Below are positions 61,005 to 64,000 of a DNA stretch of 64,000 nucleotides, in pieces (positions within the stretch are counted from its first letter, which is position 1; the number at the start of each line of letters is the position of its first letter). Where the stretch lies: contig JABWDB010000004.1 of the NCBI GenBank assembly GCA_019614645.1, forward strand, positions 23,808,001 to 23,872,000, given 5' to 3'. Under the pieces are notes generated by a model. It made no database searches and was not told the DNA's origin. It was given only the letters and a program-made list of their open reading frames with translations. The stretch comes from Stratiolaelaps scimitus (lineage: Eukaryota; Arthropoda; Arachnida; Mesostigmata; Laelapidae). The translations under genes were made by a program, and so were the position numbers.

Positions 61005-64000
61005 ATATTTCGCTGTTCAAAATTTCCACACGCGCGCATCAGTAGCGGTAAGAAGCCGGAAGTGACCTTCTCGAGATGCTCACGATAACATGTAGGAGAA
61101 TTACGTTGCTTGTGATAATAGAACGAGAATGTTAGAATTCGGTTGTGAAATAAAACGAGCTAGAACGTCACCACCGGTTCATCGTTGACTCACGGAGCTG
61201 GCTGTACTCAAATGATAATGATAATAATCAAATGATTGACGTACGTCGAATCCGTGGTAGCGAAGTAGATAGTGGACGTTCAGGTAATATAACACACTGA
61301 AGTAAAGCTTTTCCGTAGGCTTTAGGGTATGGCAGCTGTTACCTGATAAGGGATTAGAGACAATTTCATGATAACATTTTTCACGATTTACGTGTACACA
61401 CAGATGTATACAGATGGAGAAAACAGATTTCATAGAGCACGAATCTTATTAAACCGTGGGATTATCAACTGGCTGATTATCCCAGGACGGGCACTTGTCG
61501 ACACTGCCTACCTCGAACCCCAATTTAATGTAATCGTGCGTACGCTCTCACCGATGTTACGTCTGAGTTATTGTGGGACTTCAATACTATTATTATTCAT
61601 AATAGTTTCGCCCCAAGACAAAACTGCAGCCACCCACACACATATACATATATCATAATTGATCGGAAGCTAGAAAGTACTAAGCGTATGTGCACGAGCG
61701 ATGTTGTCATTGTACGAGCAAATACACGACCAGTGCAGCGAGCAACTGAGTCAGCAGACAGGAAGGCCAGGTAGACAGGCAGATGACGCCAACTGCGACG
61801 CGAAAATATCCAATGTGTGGTTAGTAATACTTCCTAATACTACAATACTAGCTGCGAAGTTCCTCTTGTCAGGGTCGTACGGATCGTCTCTGCGGAAGGA
61901 GACGATGTGGTGTGGAGAGTGATTGTGGGCTATGTATGAGGGGCGTCTAAGACTGGATAGATGTAGTGCCAACGTGTCCTTGAACGCGCTGCGTAAATAC
62001 TTAAGAAGGAAACCCGCGTGGGCTTGCCAGGAAACTTCGTGGCGAGCAAGGCCCGATTGTGAAATTCTCAGGTTGTCGATGTGTAGTACGCCTTGGCCTG
62101 GTCGAGCCTTTGCACTTTGCTGGAACCGCTTGAATATAACCACGTGACAATCATATAGAAGGCCCTTAATTGCTGCTGTTAGCAAGCAGTAAGCTAATTC
62201 GATTCTGCCTTCTGATAAAAGTGACCGGAGACACACGCGAACACTACAAGCGAATTTGAACGAGACGTTTAGAATAACTAAGTGCATTGCGTTCCCAGAG
62301 GTGAAGCCATTAAAGCATCAGCAACACGCTGAATCGTGAAGAATTCTCATTAGGGCCATGAACGCTTTTTTTCTTCAAATTTTATAATCGCAGAAAATAC
62401 GTTTCATCAAGGAAAAATTCGCCACACAGTCATAAACATGCGCTAAACTTTGGAAGAGCGAACAGAGTTTTTGTTTGTTTATTGTGACACTAGTTTGCAA
62501 TTTCGATTCTATATATATATATATATACTGATGTAGTTACATTCTACATGCTGTACAAATACCAAGTCTGTTAGTATTATTACATGCAAGTTAAAACTGT
62601 TGAATATACCCGCTATTGTCTCTCCCCCCCCAGTAATAAAATTGCTACATTATGAACAACAACTGGCGAAATTCGACCCTGACTAGAATTTGCTGGAACA
62701 CTGATACAAAAGACACAAGCAAAAAAGAAAAGATTGACGCACTAAACATTCAACTTTACTATAACAATTAAACGACACGGATGACTGCGGACGACGCTAT
62801 TCGGATGACCGCCAAACGCGTACGACAAGAACAGGACTGTCCGCCTCGCTCCAACCCAGAACAGACCACTCACATTGGATATATAAGCACCGAACAAACT
62901 GTATAAAGTCATCGAGTGTGCTTGAATAAAGCAGAATAGTTGCTAGTTGAGCTGACTTGAAATGCTTAGCACTGTAAAGCCTGTGTCTTCACCCAGCGCG
63001 CAACCAAACATCTACGGTTGCTTTCTCATCAAAAACTTTAGTCGACACCGGGGTGTTTTTGCTTTTTCTTTGTCCTATTTGACGGTCGGACAATTATGGC
63101 TGCTAATTACGGCGTGCCGTTCTAACTCGATAATTGTTCCAATTGATCGAAGTATCTGCTTCCATCGAATTATGACACTTGCTGTGCAGCGAACCCTGGC
63201 AACAACTTGAAATTGCTCATTCCCTGTAACGCGCACGAACTGACCCGGTCAAAATCGGACCTTTCTTTCATTTTCCATCGAGCAGATCGCTTGACTCAAA
63301 CTAAGAAAAGGCACCACCAGTTAACATTCTGTCGAATAAATTGTTGAACATATAGTATTATACAGTACGAATAAAAATAAATAGAACTCATCCTGGTTAA
63401 TCAGAATTTATCAGATCTCACAATATGAAAATACATGGCGAACAAGCGAGCTAAACCAGTATATGTCCTGCTCAAAGATATGCCGCACATAATATTATAC
63501 AATATTATGAATGCGACATTATGCGAATATTTGTAGTAGGTTTCTAATCGATAACCTATCACTGGGACATACAGTAATCCGGTGCAGCGTTGAGAATTAG
63601 ATCCGCATTAGCCAACATACGGCTACACACATCTATTCGTCCTTGACGCGCATACAATGCTTGCGATTACACTCGCTATATGCATTAATTAGTGAATTAG
63701 TTAACCCTCGCATCACAGAGACACAGCAGAGACATATATAGACGTCGAGTAGATATTCGTTTGAGCACGCTTTTCAAAAGATAGCTTTGCACAGGTTATG
63801 AAGAGTCATTCACTTAAGCCGCAGAGGGATTCTATTCTCGGCAGGGGCCAGCCGTACAGGAGAGCATTACTATGGCACAGGGTCATCGCCATACACCATT
63901 GTTCCTCTAAAAACGCAAAAACATTACTTGTTTCCTGTGTCCTTCGACTCTCTCTCTCTCCTCATGTCCTTGGCACTCTTTCTCCGTTGGCGTGCATACG
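61005..64000. other. Intergenic with LTR-like block, no supported gene
   Basis: A 178-codon minus-strand frame (61751-62287, true ATG) lacks any domain and is within chance expectation. The LTR-like promoter block lies at 62.8-62.94 kb. The last kilobase shows nothing further. Confidence 0.5.
62795..62935 (+). mobile_element. LTR-like promoter and poly(A) block (possible solo LTR)
   Basis: A GC-rich upstream stretch leads to TATATAA at 62880, a second GTATAAAG at 62901, a TCATCG start-like motif whose A (62911) is 31 nt after the TATA, and AATAAA at 62925 only 14 nt later. A promoter followed this closely by a poly(A) signal is typical of compact retroelement LTRs. I found no convincing TG...CA ends or target-site duplication, and no internal retroelement ORFs nearby. 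Confidence 0.3.

Noticed and set aside
61751..62287. 178-codon minus-strand ATG frame
   Set aside because: No recognisable domain or codon bias. My rough stop-codon estimate gives about one such frame by chance in a window this size.

Overview
The window is animal nuclear DNA with low gene density. Its features are spliced genes with GT-AG introns, AATAAA poly(A) signals, many long (TA)n tracts, (CT)n/(CA)n microsatellites, decayed retrotransposon pieces and long stretches without open reading. A gustatory-receptor-family membrane protein (a family typical of arthropods and other invertebrates) next to a GSK-3-type kinase suggests an arthropod. A mite or other arachnid is my best guess, but this is inference, not something the sequence proves.

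Layout. Two genes can be called with real confidence. (1) 15677-18267 (+): a five-exon gene for a complete, divergent glycogen synthase kinase 3 (GSK-3) of 404 residues, with every junction on GT-AG sites and all catalytic residues kept. It has a poly(A) signal at 18608 and a tRNA-like SINE candidate in intron 2. (2) 33148-34305 (+): a single-exon, 385-residue, seven-pass gustatory-receptor-like protein with the family's C-terminal T-x(6)-QF signature in TM7. A third coding-derived object is a frameshifted fragment of a non-LTR retrotransposon (LINE) reverse transcriptase at about 45286-46083 (+). Weak candidates are a short minus-strand ORF at 31264-31527 behind a TATA element and a set of exon-like minus-strand pieces at 29674-30460 that I cannot identify.

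Repeats and structures. A perfect 53-bp fold-back lies at 30223-30336. A pre-miRNA-sized 88-nt hairpin lies at 30918-31005. Four scattered copies of a short repeat near 1.05, 1.1, 42.3 and 48.6 kb keep a small stem-loop through paired base changes. There are also a 24-bp exact direct repeat around 7.3-7.5 kb, an LTR-like promoter/poly(A) block near 62.8-62.95 kb, and about fifteen (TA)n tracts. Several GC-rich, CpG-bearing, CAG-rich patches (about 9.75, 20.8, 38.5, 42.7, 47, 50.6, 55.8 and 59.5 kb) look like promoters or 5' exons of genes whose coding parts are not recognisable here.

I see no operon, CRISPR array, rRNA, confident tRNA or obvious multi-gene system. The kinase and the receptor are independent genes, and nothing in the sequence links them functionally.
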